Source of the DNA: Aldehydirespirator sp965116965
GTDB taxonomy: Bacteria; Actinomycetota; Acidimicrobiia; Acidimicrobiales; Aldehydirespiratoraceae
Direction: 5' to 3'
Length of the DNA: 64,000 nucleotides
Assembly: GCA_965116965.1 (NCBI GenBank)
Contig: OZ220743.1
Location: forward strand, 3,534,001-3,598,000
The position numbers and the translations under genes are program-made. The notes beneath the pieces are model-generated. The model did no database searches. It was not told the origin of the DNA and saw only the letters and a list, made by a program, of their open reading frames with translations. Every line of letters begins with the position of its first letter. The stretch's first letter is position 1. This document shows positions 8,142 to 18,497 of the stretch, piece after piece.

Positions 8142-9026
8142 TCAACCCAGTGACAGGGTTTCGCGGGCCTGATCCGGGGACTGGATTCTGCCCCCCATTG
8201 CCTCCACTACCTCACGGGCCCGGTGCACCAGATCCGCGTTCGATGCGAACACGCCCCGAGCGAGGTACAGGTTGTCCTCCAGGCCCACCCTGATGTGCCC
8301 GCCGAGCAGCATGGACTGGGCCACCCAGGGGATCTGGTTGGCCGACAGGGCGAAGCTGGTGAACTCGGCGCCGGCCGGCAGCAGGCGGACCAGCGCGGCC
8401 AGCAGGCCCACATCGGTGGGTGTGCCGTAGGGGATGCCGGTGCACAGCTGGATCCACGCCGGATCGGCGATCAGGCCCTCGTCCACCAGCGTGTTGGCCA
8501 GCCACAGGTGACCGGTGTCGAAGATCTCCAGCTCGGGCTTGACTCCGAGCTCCCGGACCCGCTTGGCCATGTCGCGGATCATGTTCGGGGTACTCACGTA
8601 CACCTGGTGGCCCTCGCCGAAGTTCAGGGTGCCGCAGTCGATGCTGCACATGTCGGGCTTGAGGGCCTCCACATGGGCGAGGCGCTCCAGGCCGCTCACA
8701 AGGTCGGTGCCGTCGGACCCGAAGTCGAAGGGGTCGGGGTCGCCGATCAGCAGGTCACCGCCCATGCCTGCCGTGGTGTTGATGATCACGTCACCGTTGG
8801 CCGCCCTCACCTGCTCGAGCACCTGGCGGTACAGGCCCACGTCGCGGGTGCCCTTGCCGGTGGCGGGATCGCGCACGTGGATGTGCACGATGGCCGCGCC
8901 CGCATCGGCTGCCTCCAGCGCGGCCGTCGCGATCTGAGAGGGCGTTATCGGCAGGTCGGGATGCTTGCCGGCGGTGTCGCCCGCACCGGTCACCGCGCAG
9001 GTGATGATCGGGTTGCGGTTCACCAT
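8142..9026 (-). CDS. Beta-keto acid cleavage enzyme (BKACE, DUF849; 3-keto-5-aminohexanoate cleavage family)
   Basis: BKACE enzymes condense a beta-keto acid with acetyl-CoA to give a CoA ester and acetoacetate, using a zinc ion. Visible family features are the N-terminal PIITCAVTGAGDTAGKHPDLPITP, the zinc-ligand IVHIHVRDP (H-x-H), INTTAGMGGD, CSIDCGTLNFG, and the EIFDTGHLWLA block. I prefer ATG 9026, which gives 294 residues and begins MVNRNPIITCAVTG as homologues do; the frame extends to 9101 without support. It lies 42 bp upstream of the FDH catalytic gene on the same strand, and its substrate cannot be read from the sequence. Confidence 0.85.
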   Translation of the reverse strand: MVNRNPIITCAVTGAGDTAGKHPDLPITPSQIATAALEAADAGAAIVHIHVRDPATGKGTRDVGLYRQVLEQVRAANGDVIINTTAGMGGDLLIGDPDPFDFGSDGTDLVSGLERLAHVEALKPDMCSIDCGTLNFGEGHQVYVSTPNMIRDMAKRVRELGVKPELEIFDTGHLWLANTLVDEGLIADPAWIQLCTGIPYGTPTDVGLLAALVRLLPAGAEFTSFALSANQIPWVAQSMLLGGHIRVGLEDNLYLARGVFASNADLVHRAREVVEAMGGRIQSPDQARETLSLG

Positions 9027-9125
9027 CCCAACCCTACCGCGCCCGGCAGACGCGGACTGCCTCCCGGTGAGGGGCTTGCGGGCACGCGCGGGTAGGTGCA
9101 AGCCCGCCGCGTCGGGGCGGCGTGT

Positions 9126-9216
9126 TCCCGCTCTTGTTCGCTGCGCTCACGGGCCGCTCGGGCCACGGCCTCGCCCGTATGAACCGGATTGGCTCACCTG
9201 CCCGCTCGGCCTCTGG
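9126..9216 (-). repeat. Dispersed ~100-bp element, copy 2
   Basis: Same orientation as the other copies although the adjacent gene (proS) is on the plus strand. It fills the divergent gap between the BKACE gene and proS and encodes the RARPWPERPVSAANKSG frame. The 234-bp gap holds nothing else that I recognise. Confidence 0.75.
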
Positions 9217-9260
9217 CGGGCACGGCCAACCGCCCGGGATACCGATACGGTGACGGAGCC

Positions 9261-10952
9261 ATGAGATGGTCGAAGCTGTTCATCCCGACGCTGCGCGACG
9301 CACCCGCCGACGCCGAGGCGGCCAGCCACAAGCTGCTGGTGCGCGGCGGGTTCATACGCCAGCTCCACGCCGGCCACTACTCGCTGCTGCCCCTGGGTCT
9401 GCGGGTGCACGACAAGGTCGAGAACATCGTGCGCCAGGGCATGGAGGAGATAGGCGCCCAGGAGTTCCTGCTGCCGGCCATGCACCCCGCGTCGATCTGG
9501 CAGCGCTCGGGGCGCTGGGACTCGGTCGGCCCCGAGATGTTCCGGCTCCAGGACCGCAAGGAGGCCGACCTCGCCTTGGGGATGACCCACGAGGAGGTGT
9601 TCAGCGAGATCGCCAGGGAGATCACGTCGTACCGGTCGCTGCCCCAGATCTGGTACCAGATCCAGTGGAAGTTCCGCGACGAGCCCCGGCCCAAGTCGGG
9701 CCTGCTGCGGGTGCGCGAGTTCGCCATGAAGGACAGCTACTCCTTCGACCTCGACGACGCCGGGCTGGACCACGCCTTCGAGACCCATCGTGAGGCCTAC
9801 ACCCGGACCTTCCAGCGGCTCTCGCTCGACGCCATCGCGGTGCAGGCGTCGTCGGGCATGATGGGCGGCACCGGGTCGGTCGAGTTCATGGTGCCCTCCC
9901 CCGCCGGTGAGGACGACATCGCCCACTGCGCGGGCTGCGGCTACGCGGCCAACGTCGAGAGGGCCACTTCGACGCTGGCGCCGGTCGACGACGGTGAAGC
10001 CAGTGCCGATCTCGCCCGGTTCCCGACGCCGGGCGTTCGCACCATCGCGGCTCTGGAGACGGCTGAGGGCGGAGCGCCCGCCCACCGCCAGATCAAGACC
10101 ATGGTCATGGTGATCGACGGAGCGATGACGCTGGCCCTGGTGCGGGGCGACCATCAGCTCAACCTCCAGAAGCTGGCCGACGGCACCCGCGCCGTCGAGA
10201 TCCGCCCGGCCGAGGCGGCCGAGACGCTGGAGCACTTGGGCGCCCACCCCGGCTCGCTGGGCGCGGTCGGTGTGAAAGACCTTCGGATCGTGGCCGACCA
10301 CGCGCTGCGGGGACGGCGAAACCTGGCCACCGGCGCCAACGAGGACGACTGGCACTACTCCGGGGTGGACGTGGACCGCGACGTCACCGTGGACGAGTGG
10401 CTCGACCTGCGGGAGGTGTCGGCCGGCGAGCCGTGCGTGAACTGCGGCCACCCCCTGGAGGTCGTCCGCTGCATCGAGACCGGCCACATCTTCAAGCTGG
10501 GTCGCCGCTACTCCGAGGCCATGGGCGCCACCGTGCTGGACGCCGACGGCGTGGAGCGCACCATCACCATGGGCTCCTACGGCATCGGCATCGGCCGGGC
10601 CATGGCCGCGGTGGCCGAAGTGCACCACGACGACCGGGGCCTCGTCTGGCCGGCAGCGGTAGCCCCCTATGCAACGGTCATCACCGTGGCCAGCATGCGC
10701 GACGACGCCGCAGTGGTCGCGGCCGAGCGGCTGTACGGCGAGCTCCAGGGGCAGGGCGTGGAGGTGCTGCTGGACGACCGCGACGCCCGGGCCGGCGTGA
10801 AGTTCGCCGACGCGGAGTTGGTCGGCATCCCATGGCGGATCACCGCCGGCCGGGCGGTGGCCGACGGCGAGGTCGAGCTCACCGAGCGGGCCACCGGCGA
10901 CACGCAGCGGGTCGGGATCGAGGACGTTGCGGCCCAGGTGGCCGCCGGCTAG
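9261..10952 (+). CDS. proS: Prolyl-tRNA synthetase
   Basis: Class II aminoacyl-tRNA synthetase that charges tRNA-Pro in the cytoplasm. The 563-residue protein starts MRWSKLFIPTLRDAPADAEAASH and shows the bacterial-type ProS motifs: motif 1 around QGMEEIGAQEFLLPAM, motif 2 QIQWKFRDEPRPKSGLLRVREFAMKDSYSFD, an editing (INS) domain in the middle, motif 3 TITMGSYGIGIGRAMAAV, and a C-terminal anticodon-binding domain (VLLDDRDARAGVKFADAELVGIPWRITAG). I chose ATG 9261 over the upstream in-frame positions because homologues start there. It is a housekeeping gene transcribed alone, convergent with the IclR gene. Confidence 0.95.
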   Translation: MRWSKLFIPTLRDAPADAEAASHKLLVRGGFIRQLHAGHYSLLPLGLRVHDKVENIVRQGMEEIGAQEFLLPAMHPASIWQRSGRWDSVGPEMFRLQDRKEADLALGMTHEEVFSEIAREITSYRSLPQIWYQIQWKFRDEPRPKSGLLRVREFAMKDSYSFDLDDAGLDHAFETHREAYTRTFQRLSLDAIAVQASSGMMGGTGSVEFMVPSPAGEDDIAHCAGCGYAANVERATSTLAPVDDGEASADLARFPTPGVRTIAALETAEGGAPAHRQIKTMVMVIDGAMTLALVRGDHQLNLQKLADGTRAVEIRPAEAAETLEHLGAHPGSLGAVGVKDLRIVADHALRGRRNLATGANEDDWHYSGVDVDRDVTVDEWLDLREVSAGEPCVNCGHPLEVVRCIETGHIFKLGRRYSEAMGATVLDADGVERTITMGSYGIGIGRAMAAVAEVHHDDRGLVWPAAVAPYATVITVASMRDDAAVVAAERLYGELQGQGVEVLLDDRDARAGVKFADAELVGIPWRITAGRAVADGEVELTERATGDTQRVGIEDVAAQVAAG

Positions 10953-11090
10953 CCGGCGGCCGATCCTGAGGCGCCCGATCCTGGCCGGCGGCCGATCCTG
11001 AGGCGCCCGATCCTGGCCGGCGGCCGATCCTGAGGCACCCGATCCTGGCCGGCGGCCGATCCTGAGGCACCCGATCCTGGCCGGCGCCCG
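10951..11090. repeat. Four tandem copies of a 32-bp GC-rich repeat
   Basis: A 32-bp unit beginning CCGGCGGCCGATCCTGAGG and ending with CCCGATCCTGG repeats about four times directly after the proS stop; copies three and four differ from one and two by a single base (GGCAC for GGCGC). The array fills the convergent gap between proS and the IclR gene. It lacks unique spacers, so it is a simple tandem repeat, perhaps acting as a bidirectional transcription end. Confidence 0.8.
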
Positions 11091-11094
11091 GATC

Positions 11095-11838
11095 TCAGTC
11101 CGATAGTTGCATCGAGAGGCGGCCGGCCGCCTCGATCACCGCCATCCCGTGGTCGTGGGTGTCGTCTGGGTCCGGGAATCGGTACGCAGGCCCGTGGACG
11201 TGCAGGGCCGCCTCCACGTGTCCCCCGCTCTCGAATACGGGGGCGGCCACGGAGTTGAGTTCCTCCGCGAACTCCTCGTACACCCAGGCGTACCCGATGC
11301 TGCGGATCTGCTCAAGGCGGTCCCGGAGCTCGTCGGGGTCGGTCATAGTCCAGGGCGTGCACTGCACCAGCGGCGAGGCCAGATACCGGTTGATGAAGTC
11401 GGGGCGCTGGTGGGCGAGGATCACCAGGCCCGAAGGCACGGCGTGCAGTGGGGCGTGCTCGCCGGTCCAGTCCCGTACCTGGATGTTGGAGGAGGACTCG
11501 GTCTGGTCGAGGTAGTAGACCTGCCCGCCGTCGATGACCGACAGCCCCGCGACCTCATCCAGGCTCTCGGCCAGCTCCAGCAGGTGCGGCCGGGCCGCAG
11601 CCACCAGGTTGCGGCCCCGGGGAGCCGATCCGGCGAGATCGGTGAGGCCCGAGCCCAGCCGGTACTCGCCGCCGGCCTCGGTCTGTTCGACGGCCTGCTC
11701 CTCCTCGAGGGAAGCCAGCAGGCGCGCCACGGTGCTCTTTGGCAGGTTGACCCGCTCGGCCAGTTCGGTGACGCCCACCGGACCCAGCGCCAGCGCCCGC
11801 AACAGCGCGAACGACCGCTGGATCGACTGCACAGTCAC
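11095..11838 (-). CDS. IclR-family transcriptional regulator
   Basis: This 247-residue protein has an N-terminal winged helix-turn-helix (SIQRSFALLRALALGPVGVTELAERVNLPKSTVARLLASLEEEQAVE), and the C-terminal effector domain of IclR regulators (LLELAESLDEVAGLSVIDGGQVYYLDQ, PLHAVPSG, GYAWVYEEFAEELNSVAAPVF). It starts at a GTG. It lies at the end of the minus-strand ETF and demethylation run. IclR regulators often bind palindromes with a TTCCG-N5-CGGAA core, and such sites lie upstream of fhs and between folD and the serA-like gene, so it is a candidate regulator of the one-carbon genes. That link is inference. Confidence 0.88.
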   Translation of the reverse strand: MTVQSIQRSFALLRALALGPVGVTELAERVNLPKSTVARLLASLEEEQAVEQTEAGGEYRLGSGLTDLAGSAPRGRNLVAAARPHLLELAESLDEVAGLSVIDGGQVYYLDQTESSSNIQVRDWTGEHAPLHAVPSGLVILAHQRPDFINRYLASPLVQCTPWTMTDPDELRDRLEQIRSIGYAWVYEEFAEELNSVAAPVFESGGHVEAALHVHGPAYRFPDPDDTHDHGMAVIEAAGRLSMQLSD

Positions 11839-11876
11839 GTCAACACCCCGAGCGTCACCCGAGCCGCACGGCTCGC

Positions 11877-11923
11877 AAATTGGCAGCAGAATGCACGCAT
11901 AGCGAGCACAGCGCTGCCAATTC
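11877..11923. repeat. 47-bp palindrome, AATTGGCAGC type
   Basis: A diverged copy of the 6013 palindrome, with interior GCATAGCGAGCAC in place of GCATACCGTGCAC. Located in the gap between the etfA stop and the IclR start, both minus-strand. Confidence 0.8.
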
Positions 11924-11944
11924 GCAGTGAAGCTACGGCGTTGC

Positions 11945-12949
11945 TCATGGTCGGTCCTGGCGGCGGCGGATCTCGGCGTTCATGGCCGGGATGACCTGGT
12001 GCAAGTCGCCTATCACCGCCCAGTCGGCCTTCACCACCATGTTGGCCTCGGGGTCGATGTTGACGGCCAAGATGTGCTTCGAGCCCATAGCGCCCACCCA
12101 GTGCTGGATGGCGCCGGAGATGCCCGAGGCGATGTAGATCTCCGGGGCGATGCGGGTGCCTGTCTGGCCGACCTGGTCTGAGTGGGGCCGCCAGCCGTTG
12201 TTGGTGACGGCCCGGCTGCAACCGACCCGTCCGCCCAGCAGCTCGGCCAGCTCCTCCAGCGGGGCGAACCCCTCGGCGGAGCCGACGCCACGGCCGCCGC
12301 CCACCACCACCGGCGCGGTGGGCAGGGTGACGCCCGCCTCCAGCACGACCCGGTCCTTGACCACGGTGCGGGCCAGCGAGGCGTCCAGCTCCACGGCCAC
12401 GGCCTGCGTGTCGGGGGGCGCGGCGGGCGCGGGCTCTACCGGTGCGGAGGCCACCGTGTGCAGGCCGCAGGTGAGCAGCGCGGTGCCGGCCGCGGCGACG
12501 GTGGCGTCCTCCAGCAGCGACCCTCCCCACTGGATGCGGGTCATGGACCACTGCCCGCCTTCGTGGGCGGGCGGGGTGACGTCGGTGCAGTTGGCGACGA
12601 ACGGCTGATCGAGGCGGGCGGCGGCCTGGGCCATCACCTCGTTGCCCCGCTCGCTTCCGCAGGCCAGAACGGCCCGCGGGCCGAGAACGCTCACCAGCTG
12701 TGCGATCGACTCTCCCCACGCCTCGGGACCGAAGTCGCTCAGCACGTCGTGTTCCACGGTGTACAGCCGGGCGGCTCCGTGAGCGCCCGCCTCTTCCACC
12801 GCCGGGCCCGGTCCGGCCGCAGAGGCGCCGATGACGGCCCCGTGCATCTCCACACCCATCTTCGCGGCCAGCGTCCGGCCGAACGTGAGCGCCTCCCGGG
12901 CAGGCTCGCCGAGCGTGCCCCGGTCGTGTTCGAGCACCACCAGCAGCAT
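11945..12949 (-). CDS. etfA: Electron transfer flavoprotein alpha subunit
   Basis: The FAD-binding subunit of ETF accepts electrons from acyl-CoA or methylamine-type dehydrogenases. The C-terminal FAD domain is clear: VVGGGRGVGSAEGF, GCSRAVTNNGWRPHSDQVGQTG, and APEIYIASGISGAIQHWVGAMGSKHILAVNIDPEANMVVKADWAVIGDL. The N-terminal domain starts LLVVLEHDRG. ATG 12949 has AGGAG seven bases upstream; a GTG at 12952 is the alternative. It lies downstream of etfB, separated by a 47-bp palindrome. The adjacent dimethylglycine/sarcosine-type dehydrogenase is the obvious electron donor. Confidence 0.9.
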   Translation of the reverse strand: MLLVVLEHDRGTLGEPAREALTFGRTLAAKMGVEMHGAVIGASAAGPGPAVEEAGAHGAARLYTVEHDVLSDFGPEAWGESIAQLVSVLGPRAVLACGSERGNEVMAQAAARLDQPFVANCTDVTPPAHEGGQWSMTRIQWGGSLLEDATVAAAGTALLTCGLHTVASAPVEPAPAAPPDTQAVAVELDASLARTVVKDRVVLEAGVTLPTAPVVVGGGRGVGSAEGFAPLEELAELLGGRVGCSRAVTNNGWRPHSDQVGQTGTRIAPEIYIASGISGAIQHWVGAMGSKHILAVNIDPEANMVVKADWAVIGDLHQVIPAMNAEIRRRQDRP

Positions 12950-12990
12950 CACACCGCTCCTGTCTTCGGCAACTCCGCCGTCGCGGCTGC

Positions 12991-13037
12991 AAATTGACGC
13001 AGTTGTCTCCCTCTGGGGGCAAGAACTGCATCAATTT
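12991..13037. repeat. 47-bp palindrome with different arms (AAATTGACGCAGTT type)
   Basis: 14-bp arms AAATTGACGCAGTT / AACTGCATCAATTT with one mismatch, and a 19-nt interior containing CTCCC...GGGGG-like pairing. It lies between etfB and etfA. Its total length equals the GAATTGGCAGC palindromes although the arm sequence is unrelated. Confidence 0.8.
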
Positions 13038-13052
13038 CGGGATGGCCGGCCA

Positions 13053-13820
13053 TCACACCAGCCCCAGTTCCTCGAACACGTCGACGGCGGCGGGGGCGGC
13101 GGCGGGGCCGTCGCCGAGGATCACCGTCTGCGACACGGTCTCCGCGGGCCGGTGCAGGCGGACCAGAGCCTGACCACCAGAGGCGGCGGCTTCGAGTTCG
13201 AGCGCGGTGATCTCCAGCTTCTTGGACGCCAGCCGGCCCCTCATCGTCGGGTAGCGGGGCAGGTTGATGCCCTCCTTGACTCCGAGCGCTGCCGGCAGGT
13301 CCAACTCGTACACCTCGAAGCCGCCGTCGATCTCGCGGCGGGCCCGTACGCCCGATCCCTCTATCTCGATTCCTTTGATGCCGTTGACAATGGGGCGACC
13401 CAACGCAAAGGCGACCCGCACCCCCACCTGGAAGCCGCCCGAGTCGGCCGATTCGTTGCCGAACAGGATCAGGTCGAAGACGCCACCGTGGGCTTCCAGC
13501 GATTGGATGGCCGCGGTCAGGGCTCGGGCCGTGCGCTGGGGGTCCCAGGCCGATCCGTCGGTCTGGATCAGCACGCCGTGGTGAGCGCCCACCGACGCCG
13601 CGTAGCGCAGCTGCTCGGCGGCCTCAGCCGGACCCAGGGTGAGCACGGTCACCTCGCCGCCGGTGCGCTCCGCGATCTGCACCGCCTCCTCCACGCCGCA
13701 CTCCTCGTGCGGGCTGGTGGTGAAGCCCAGGTGGGCCGCGTCCACGGCCAGGCCGTCGGCGGTGACGTTGATCTTTGCGCCGGGAGCCGGCACCCGCTTC
13801 ACGCAGCACAGGATCCGCAT
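13053..13820 (-). CDS. etfB: Electron transfer flavoprotein beta subunit
   Basis: A 255-residue ETF beta subunit that binds AMP structurally and docks dehydrogenases. It starts MRILCCVKRVPAPGAKINV, and contains HEECGVEEAVQIAERTGGEVTVLTLGPAEAAEQLRYA, the LFGNESADSGGFQVGVRVAFALGRPIVNGI block and the docking-loop region LPAALGVKEGINLPRYPTMRGRLASKK. It forms a minus-strand operon with etfA. The dehydrogenase gene lies upstream in the same direction after a dispersed element, so expression together with the demethylation enzyme is likely. Confidence 0.92.
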   Translation of the reverse strand: MRILCCVKRVPAPGAKINVTADGLAVDAAHLGFTTSPHEECGVEEAVQIAERTGGEVTVLTLGPAEAAEQLRYAASVGAHHGVLIQTDGSAWDPQRTARALTAAIQSLEAHGGVFDLILFGNESADSGGFQVGVRVAFALGRPIVNGIKGIEIEGSGVRARREIDGGFEVYELDLPAALGVKEGINLPRYPTMRGRLASKKLEITALELEAAASGGQALVRLHRPAETVSQTVILGDGPAAAPAAVDVFEELGLV

Positions 13821-13838
13821 ATCCGCGTCCGCGCTAGT

Positions 13839-13939
13839 TCCCGCTCTTGTTCGCTGCGCTCACGGGCCGCTCGGGCCACGGCCTCGCTCGGCGCCCTGCG
13901 AAAAACCTCATGGACTGCTCCCTACCCGCTCGGCCTCTA
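13839..13939 (-). repeat. Dispersed ~100-bp element, copy 3
   Basis: It fills the gap between the dehydrogenase stop and the etfB start. On the minus strand it carries GTAGGGAGCAGTCC followed by ATG and a 25-codon frame ending in RPWPERPVSAANKSGN and a TAG stop, which is a complete free-standing short ORF. Confidence 0.78.
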
Positions 13940-16477
13940 GCTCTTCATGCGGGCGTCGTCGGGGTCGAACACCGCGCCGGTGCCCGCCACCCGCACCGGG
14001 AACAGCTCGTTCATGTACATGACCTGGAGCTCGGTGCCGGGCGCGGCCAGATCCGAGGGCAGGTAGCCCATCAGCAGGTGCTTGCCCACCGAAGGGCCGG
14101 GGCCTGCGGTGGTGACCCTCGACACCCGGCCGTGGGAGTCGACTATGCGATCGCCGTCGCCGGTGAGGATCGGCTCGTTGCCGCCCTGCATGTAGCGCTT
14201 GCGGCCCCGGGCGTCGTGCAGGTCCTCCACCGTGAGCACGCACATCTGCACCTCGGGATCGCCCGCTTCCCTGGCCGCCAGGTAGTCCTCCTTGCCGATG
14301 AAGTCGGCCGCCTTGACCCGGGGGCGGGCCAGGCCGGCCTCCAGCGGGTTGTACTCGCTCTCCAGCTCGGCGCCCATGAGGCGGTAGCCCTTCTCCAGAC
14401 GGCCGGAAGTGCCGTAGACGCCGCCGCCGGTGGGTCGCAGGCCGTAGTCGGCTCCGACCCGCATCAGCGTGTCCCAGACTGCGGGGCCGTCGTCCCAGGC
14501 CAGGTAGATCTCCCAGCCGGTGTCGCCCACGTACGAGATGCGGAACAGCGTGGCCGGCACCGGCCGGCCGGTCCCGCAGTCGAGCTCGACGTCCACCAGC
14601 GAGCCGTAGGACGAGCCGGTCTGGCTCAGGTCGGCCTCGCAGATGGCGCCCAGGACGGCCGGGGCGTTGGGTCCCCACAGGCCGAGGGTGGTGATGTCGT
14701 CGGTGATGTTGGCGAACGTCACCGATCCGTCCGTGGGCATGTGGCGCCGGGTCCAGAACTCGTCGCGGCCGCCGTCGAACACGCCAGTCACGATCCGCAC
14801 CCGGTCTTCGCCCATGCGCATCATGGTCAGGTCGGAGTGGAAGCCGCCGTCGGGGGTGAGCCACGGTGTGTAGATGGAGCGGCCGACGGGCACGTCGATC
14901 TTGTTGACCGCGAGGTAGTCGGCGTAGGCGACCGCGCCCGGCCCGGTGAGCTCGTAGATCTGGAAGGCGCTGAGATCGACCAGCCCGCAGTTGTCGCGCA
15001 GGTTGAGGTGTTCGGCGTTGGTGATCGGGCTCCACCAGCGGTTGTCCCACTCGACCTCCCGCTCGGACAGGCCGTAGCGCTCCACGAGGTCGGCGTTGGA
15101 CTCGAACCACTGGGGCCGCTCCCAGGTGCGGGCCTGGAAGAAGAAGGCGCCCAGGTCCTCCTGGCGCGAGAAGTAGGGCCCGACCCGCAGGTTGCGGCGG
15201 CTCTCCCACTGCTCGGCCGGATGCACGATGCCGTAGGTCTTGTTGAAGTGCTCGGCGGAGCGGGCCCAGATGTGATCGTCCGGGCGCTCCTCGGGATAGA
15301 AGCGGGCGATGTCGGCACCGTGGGCATCGATCACCCGGGGATACCCGAAAGTCATCCACTCGGCCACCACCTGGGCCATGCCCGGCCCCTCCTTGACCCA
15401 CACCGCGGCGGCCGACCACAGGTTCCGGACCTCGGGAACCTCGCCCAGGCACGGCATCGCGTCGGGGGTGAGCGACAGCAGGCCGTTGATGGCGTACTTG
15501 ATCTCGGCGTCGCCCAGCATGTCCATCAACTCGATGGCCTGCTCCATCTGGGGATCGAAGTCGTCGGGGGTGAACGGCATCTCCGTCGGCGAGAGCGCGG
15601 CCTCCTCGTTGGAGGGGATGTCGTCGGGGTGGTGGAAGATGGGGCGATGAGCGTAGGAGCCCACTTCCATCGAGCCGGCGGTCTGGCGCTCGTAGCAGAA
15701 CGTGTCCATGTCGCGCACGATCGGGTAGCCGATCTCGTTGCCGGTGGCGGCCAGGATGTCCATCGGTCCCACGTCGGCCATCTGGTGCACGGCGGGGACC
15801 AGCGGGATGTGGCCACCGGCCATGTTGGCCAGCCGGTTGGACCACACGCCGCAGGCGATCACGACGTACTCGGTATCGATGGTGCCGGCGTCGGTCACCA
15901 CGGCCTTGACGGTGTGGTCGCCCGGGTTGGGGCCGGGCTCGGTGACGATGTCGAGCACCTCGGTGTTGGCCAGCACCCGGCACCCGTTGTCGGTGGCCAG
16001 ACGGCGCATGACCGTTCCGGTCTCCAGCGAGTCCACCACCGACACCGTCGGGCAGTAGAAGCCGCCCAGAATGACCTCGGTGTTGACGAATGGGACAAGC
16101 TCGGCCACCTCTTCGGGGGTGAGCAGGTGGGCCTCCACTCCCCAGGCGGTGGCCGACGTCATGCGCCTCTGCAGCTCGTCCATCCGCTCTTGGGTGCGGG
16201 CCACTTCGATCCCGCCTGAGTCGACCGACAGGTCGAGGTCGCGGTACTGGTTGGCGCTCTGCACTCCGAGCAGGCACATCTCCTTGTTGTGGTCCACCGG
16301 GAAGATGAAGTTCGATGCGTGACCGGTCGACCCGCCGGGGTTGGGCAGGGGCCCCTTGTCGATGAGCACCAAGTCGTTCCAGCCGAGCTTGGTCAAGTGG
16401 CCTACGAGACAGTTGCCGACTATGCCGGCCCCGATCACCACGCACTTGGCGCTGGCGCGGAACTCGCTCACAACCAA
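13937..16477 (-). CDS. Dimethylglycine/sarcosine dehydrogenase-like protein (FAD domain plus GcvT-like THF domain)
   Basis: An 846-residue two-domain enzyme. Residues 10-390 form a DAO-type FAD oxidoreductase with the dinucleotide motif VIGAGIVG (14-21). His53 in GGSTGHASNFIFP corresponds to the His that covalently holds FAD in dimethylglycine dehydrogenases. Residues from about 430 to 830 form a GcvT/aminomethyltransferase domain that receives the formaldehyde-level carbon on THF. Such enzymes remove an N-methyl group from dimethylglycine or sarcosine, making 5,10-methylene-THF and reducing ETF. etfB and etfA lie directly downstream and fhs is divergent upstream, which fits this job. The exact N-methyl substrate cannot be decided from sequence. 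Confidence 0.85.
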   Translation of the reverse strand: MVVSEFRASAKCVVIGAGIVGNCLVGHLTKLGWNDLVLIDKGPLPNPGGSTGHASNFIFPVDHNKEMCLLGVQSANQYRDLDLSVDSGGIEVARTQERMDELQRRMTSATAWGVEAHLLTPEEVAELVPFVNTEVILGGFYCPTVSVVDSLETGTVMRRLATDNGCRVLANTEVLDIVTEPGPNPGDHTVKAVVTDAGTIDTEYVVIACGVWSNRLANMAGGHIPLVPAVHQMADVGPMDILAATGNEIGYPIVRDMDTFCYERQTAGSMEVGSYAHRPIFHHPDDIPSNEEAALSPTEMPFTPDDFDPQMEQAIELMDMLGDAEIKYAINGLLSLTPDAMPCLGEVPEVRNLWSAAAVWVKEGPGMAQVVAEWMTFGYPRVIDAHGADIARFYPEERPDDHIWARSAEHFNKTYGIVHPAEQWESRRNLRVGPYFSRQEDLGAFFFQARTWERPQWFESNADLVERYGLSEREVEWDNRWWSPITNAEHLNLRDNCGLVDLSAFQIYELTGPGAVAYADYLAVNKIDVPVGRSIYTPWLTPDGGFHSDLTMMRMGEDRVRIVTGVFDGGRDEFWTRRHMPTDGSVTFANITDDITTLGLWGPNAPAVLGAICEADLSQTGSSYGSLVDVELDCGTGRPVPATLFRISYVGDTGWEIYLAWDDGPAVWDTLMRVGADYGLRPTGGGVYGTSGRLEKGYRLMGAELESEYNPLEAGLARPRVKAADFIGKEDYLAAREAGDPEVQMCVLTVEDLHDARGRKRYMQGGNEPILTGDGDRIVDSHGRVSRVTTAGPGPSVGKHLLMGYLPSDLAAPGTELQVMYMNELFPVRVAGTGAVFDPDDARMKS

Positions 16478-16507
16478 TCCTCCTGTGCTGCCGCGCCAGC
16501 GGCGTCA

Positions 16508-16610
16508 TTCCCGCTCTTGTTCGCTGCGCTCACGGGCCGCTCGGGCCACGGCCTCGCTCCGCTCCTCGCGAAATCGTTCACAGATCGCTCCCAGTCCGCT
16601 CGGCCTCTGG
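16508..16610 (-). repeat. Dispersed ~100-bp element, copy 4
   Basis: Located in the divergent region between the dehydrogenase and fhs, same orientation as the others. On the minus strand CTGGGAGCGATCT precedes GTG and the frame ends RPWPERPVSAANKSG. The 304-bp intergenic region holds this element plus the operator at 16670-16696. Confidence 0.75.
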
Positions 16611-16669
16611 GTTCCCATGTAGTCTGCGGCGTCCGCCTTGAGGGCAGGCACCACAGCCTGTTCTGTAAT

Positions 16670-16696
16670 GCGGAATCGTTCCGCTATACGGAACGA
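16670..16696. promoter_or_regulatory. Inverted-repeat operator upstream of fhs (IclR-like core)
   Basis: TCGTTCCG-CTATA-CGGAACGA (16676-16696) is a perfect 8-5-8 inverted repeat. It overlaps a second palindrome GCGGAA-TCG-TTCCGC just upstream, giving three consecutive half sites. It is about 85 bp before the fhs start and in the divergent region with the dehydrogenase. TTCCG-N5-CGGAA is a typical IclR-type site; the cognate regulator is inferred. Confidence 0.65.
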
Positions 16697-16781
16697 CAAG
16701 CTACCCTCGGGGACGGTGCCGCGCCAACACGCCGGCCGGTGCCCGCAACCGCGCAAGACTGCTGCGAAAGGAAGGGCAACG

Positions 16782-18485
<1,704 letters not shown>

Positions 18486-18497
18486 CCTGCGACGGAG

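Noticed and set aside
13908..16508. 866-residue minus-strand ORF overlapping the dimethylglycine dehydrogenase-like gene
   Set aside because: Arg/Gly/Pro-rich out-of-frame shadow; the 846-residue frame has FAD and GcvT motifs throughout.
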